Assembly (NCBI GenBank): GCA_000526435.1
Contig: JAGB01000004.1
Span: forward strand, 1 to 64,000
Reading direction: 5' to 3'
DNA from: Caldicoprobacter oshimai DSM 21659
GTDB taxonomy: Bacteria; Bacillota; Clostridia; Caldicoprobacterales; Caldicoprobacteraceae
DNA length: 64,000 nucleotides
Made by a program: the position numbers and the translations under genes. The notes under the pieces were generated by a model that was not told the origin of the DNA, made no database searches, and saw only the letters and a program-made list of their open reading frames with translations. This document shows, in pieces, positions 61,952-64,000 of the stretch; the stretch's first letter is position 1; every line of letters starts with the position of its first letter.

Positions 61952-62224
61952 TTACTCATTAAAATACTGCAGGCTCTGTATACCTTCGATGCCCCTCAGT
62001 TTGGCTTGTTTAAGCATGTACATATATTTCCTTTTTGCGGCCTCCATATTATATATGGCATAATCCACCAATTCAGGTTCACTCACGCTATTGAAATAAT
62101 TTTGTGCATTTATCCATTCAGCATGCGCACGATTGACGGCTTGTAATATGTCAAAATACTCTTCGTCGTAATTCGAAACATTGTTATGGCGTGTATCCAA
62201 AAGGTTTAGTATCCGTATCCTCAT
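61952..62224 (-). CDS. DUF2508-family protein (YaaL-like)
   Basis: Its function is unknown. The 90-residue protein starts MRIRILNLLDTRHN, contains WINAQNYFNSVSEPELVDYAIYNMEAAKRKYMYMLKQAK-like helices (seen here as DYAIYNMEAAKRKYMYML) and ends in SLQYFNE. The ATG at 62224 has GGAGGGGAG eight bases upstream. In many Firmicutes this gene lies between recR and bofA; here bofA follows but recR is missing upstream. Confidence 0.85.
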   Translation of the reverse strand: MRIRILNLLDTRHNNVSNYDEEYFDILQAVNRAHAEWINAQNYFNSVSEPELVDYAIYNMEAAKRKYMYMLKQAKLRGIEGIQSLQYFNE

Positions 62225-62379
62225 ATTCTCCCCTCCATAAATGGTTGGTTTTTTATAATATATTATTGCCATATTTTCTCATCATTATCCGTCAACTTTG
62301 CCTTTTTACACGCCACACCCTAAACCAATTTCTAATCATAGTTCATTTTTGCCAATTTGATAAAAATGGAGCTTGCAAT

Positions 62380-62415
62380 AAAAAAATGAAGGAACGAGAG
62401 GCCTCGTTCCTTCAT
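62380..62415 (-). terminator. Terminator of the rubrerythrin gene
   Basis: ATGAAGGAACGAG (62386-62398) pairs with CTCGTTCCTTCAT (62403-62415). On the minus strand the stem is followed by TTTTTTTAT. It isolates the rubrerythrin gene from the DUF2508-bofA genes. Confidence 0.9.
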
Positions 62416-62435
62416 CATGCGCATGCTTGTTCTCA

Positions 62436-63023
62436 TCAATAAGGCTCCACAAATACCTCGAAGAACCCTTGAGGATGCGCACAGGCTGGGCATTGAGCAG
62501 GCGCATTTTTGCCTTCATGTATGTATCCACAGTTGCTGCACTTCCAGAGAATTACCGTATCCTTCTTGAATACCTTATCATTCTCTAAATTCTCAAGCAA
62601 TTTTCTGTATCTCTTTTCGTGGTTTTGCTCACTTACACAGACCCTCCTGAACACTTCTGCGATCTCTGGGAAGCCCTCTTCCTCGGCAACCTTTGCAAAT
62701 TCAGGATAGAGATTAGACCACTCCTCATGTTCGCCGTTGGCAGCAGCAAGCAGATTGGCCTTTGTATCTCCCAGCGCAACAGGATAAGACGCAGAGGTTA
62801 TCTCCACCATTTCGCCATTGAAACTCTCGTTCAAGAATTTGAAGAATCTTTTTGCATGTTCTTTTTCGTGGTCGGCAGTCTCCAAGAATATATTGGCTAT
62901 CTGTATATAACCCTCCTTCTTGGCCACGGAAGCGTAGTAGGTATACCTGTTCCTGGCCTGTGACTCGCCAGCAAAAGCCTTCAACAAATTCTCAGCAGTC
63001 TTTGTACCTTTAAGTGATTTCAT
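62436..63023 (-). CDS. rbr: Rubrerythrin
   Basis: It reduces hydrogen peroxide in anaerobes. The 195-residue protein has the diiron four-helix domain with AFAGESQARNRY, ETADHEKEHAKRF, ANGEHEEW and CVSEQNHEKRY. A C-terminal rubredoxin domain with WKCSNCGYIHEG and CPACAHPQGFF follows. A GGAGGAG site precedes the ATG. It has its own terminator and lies next to the superoxide reductase gene, which supplies its peroxide substrate. Confidence 0.96.
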   Translation of the reverse strand: MKSLKGTKTAENLLKAFAGESQARNRYTYYASVAKKEGYIQIANIFLETADHEKEHAKRFFKFLNESFNGEMVEITSASYPVALGDTKANLLAAANGEHEEWSNLYPEFAKVAEEEGFPEIAEVFRRVCVSEQNHEKRYRKLLENLENDKVFKKDTVILWKCSNCGYIHEGKNAPAQCPACAHPQGFFEVFVEPY

Positions 63024-63106
63024 GCAACCATCTCCTCCTTTTTAAATTTATATCATGCATGTTATAGATAAAAATTTATTGCAGCCACACAAAACGCAGC
63101 ATATTT

Positions 63107-63490
63107 TTACTTTACTTCTGCTTTCCAAAGCCCGTGGATATTGCAGTAAGCGTAGACATCCACTTCTTCCCCGGTATCAACAACCTCGGCTTTTGGCTCC
63201 TGACCTGGCGCCAGGGCGATCCTCTGCATGCTCTTGTCACTTACCACAGCTATCCATTCAATATAGTGTTCGGGTACCATGGGATGTAGTGCCGACCCTA
63301 CCTGGATATACAGCTTACCATCCTTTTTAGTAACAGCCGGCACATGCTTTTCAACAGATGCATCCACGGTGTTGGGTTTAAGCTCCGTCATCGGCTGGCC
63401 ACAGCACACCAGCTCTCCTCCACCCCTGTTAATTAACTCAACGAGATTTCCACAAATTGCACAACGGTAAAACGCCACCTGATTTCTCAT
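63107..63490 (-). CDS. Desulfoferrodoxin / superoxide reductase
   Basis: It reduces superoxide to hydrogen peroxide without making oxygen. The 127-residue protein has the N-terminal desulforedoxin Fe(Cys)4 site (FYRCAICGN and LVCCGQPM) and the catalytic Fe(His)4Cys site (EKHVPAV, LHPMVPEHYIEW, YCNIHGLWK). The ATG at 63490 has AGGAGGG eight bases upstream. It is monocistronic and adjacent to rubrerythrin, so the two form an oxygen-defence pair. Confidence 0.96.
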   Translation of the reverse strand: MRNQVAFYRCAICGNLVELINRGGGELVCCGQPMTELKPNTVDASVEKHVPAVTKKDGKLYIQVGSALHPMVPEHYIEWIAVVSDKSMQRIALAPGQEPKAEVVDTGEEVDVYAYCNIHGLWKAEVK

Positions 63491-63625
63491 AATATCCCTC
63501 CTTTGATAAAAATTTTCAAAACTCTTAGTTGCTATAAAATATATACCCCCGACGATTAAATTCAAACTATTTTTTTCGATTCAGCCAACATTATCTAAAA
63601 GAAACCCTAAGTGAAACGCAATAAT

Positions 63626-63670
63626 AAAAAAGCGGGGCAGCTTTTAGTTCAGCTTGTTACCCCGCTTTTT
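63626..63670 (-). terminator. Terminator at the end of the GT8 gene
   Basis: AAAAAGCGGGG and CCCCGCTTTTT arms (63626-63670) surround a 24-base loop and overlap the stop codon of the glycosyltransferase gene. The T run on the minus strand fits that gene. Confidence 0.8.
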
Positions 63671-64000
63671 ATCTAGCAGCCTGGGCCACCGGTTCATATT
63701 CTTGAGAGGCCTCAGCCCTGTTTACCAACTTTTGATAATGTTTATAAAGGATGCCAAAACGGTACTTGTAATTAGGATGCCATGGCTTTTGTCTGCCACA
63801 GAAATGCAATATAACGGTATTGTGTATAACAAAATCCAAATTTACGCGACCCTTCGTAGCAATTAAATAAGTGTGATAACGCCGTGCATCATAGTTATAC
63901 AAATATTCGTTTAGCGGCTTGATCTTATGCCAAAAAAGCCCGTTTAGCACATCCTGGTCAGGCAGTATGAGCTCATGGGCATGTTTTTGTATATAATCAA
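63669..64000 (-). CDS. Glycosyltransferase family 8 protein, C-terminal part
   Basis: It transfers a sugar from a nucleotide sugar, perhaps to a cell-wall or surface glycan. Only the last 110 codons are inside the window and the frame continues past the right edge. LPDQDVLNGLFWHKIKPL carries the DQDxLN motif of GT8. HNTVILHFCGRQKPWHPNYK carries the HxxGxxKPW metal/UDP site. No start is visible. Confidence 0.88.
   Translation of the reverse strand, partial: DYIQKHAHELILPDQDVLNGLFWHKIKPLNEYLYNYDARRYHTYLIATKGRVNLDFVIHNTVILHFCGRQKPWHPNYKYRFGILYKHYQKLVNRAEASQEYEPVAQAAR

Noticed and set aside
1-64000. Insertion sequences, tRNA or rRNA genes
   Set aside because: No transposase motifs, no terminal inverted repeats around a gene and no cloverleaf with a TTCRANNC arm were recognised by eye.

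Overview
The window reads as chromosome of an anaerobic, spore-forming, probably thermophilic Gram-positive bacterium of the class Clostridia. The evidence is a four-subunit pyruvate:ferredoxin oxidoreductase, a clostridial ferredoxin, rubrerythrin and superoxide reductase for oxygen defence, a BofA-family sporulation protein, strong AGGAGG ribosome binding sites and AT-rich spacers. No rRNA, tRNA or transposase was recognised. The species cannot be fixed from sequence alone.

Region 1 (1-10.3 kb) is a complete type I-B CRISPR-Cas locus on the minus strand: cas6, then cas8b-cas7-cas5-cas3-cas4-cas1-cas2, a long terminator-like hairpin, a leader with its own promoter, and an array of 21 repeats that runs off the left edge. 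Region 2 (10.5-12.3 kb) is a small gene graveyard (bioY remnant with an intact-looking BirA operator, cupin pseudogene, truncated NapH-like protein) around one intact ferredoxin. Region 3 (12.3-19.9 kb) carries a nitroreductase, a YhaO/YhaN (SbcD/SbcC-like) pair, a leaderless amidase and a frameshifted lipoprotein. Region 4 (20-22.9 kb) is a cobamide salvage and remodelling operon, cobT-cobU-cbiR-cobS.

Region 5 (23.2-33 kb) is a sugar-utilisation locus: an uncharacterised six-hairpin glycosidase, a GH43 enzyme, a CUT1 ABC importer without its own ATPase, and a convergent YesM/YesN-type two-component system. Region 6 (34.1-51.5 kb) is the most interesting block: some 17 kb of minus-strand genes, nanE, an RpiR regulator, a ROK kinase, DUF4127, an FAD oxidoreductase, a complete Opp-type importer, a heparinase II/III-like lyase, a secreted DUF4855 protein and a decayed GH20 hexosaminidase. 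I infer that it takes up and degrades an amino-sugar plus uronic-acid polymer, with ManNAc going to GlcNAc-6-P. The combination does not match a system I know.

Region 7 (51.7-64 kb) is mostly housekeeping: SRAP protein, ferritin-like protein, a QueG-like protein lacking the expected catalytic Asp, trpS, two tandem uracil-DNA glycosylase paralogues (one without Fe-S cysteines), a small DUF6951-like protein, porCDAB behind a near-perfect sigma-A promoter, bofA with a DUF2508 gene, rubrerythrin, superoxide reductase and a partial GT8 gene at the right edge.

Start codons were moved inside the longest open frames where a ribosome binding site and the family's usual N-terminus supported it. All family names come from reading motifs, not from database searches.
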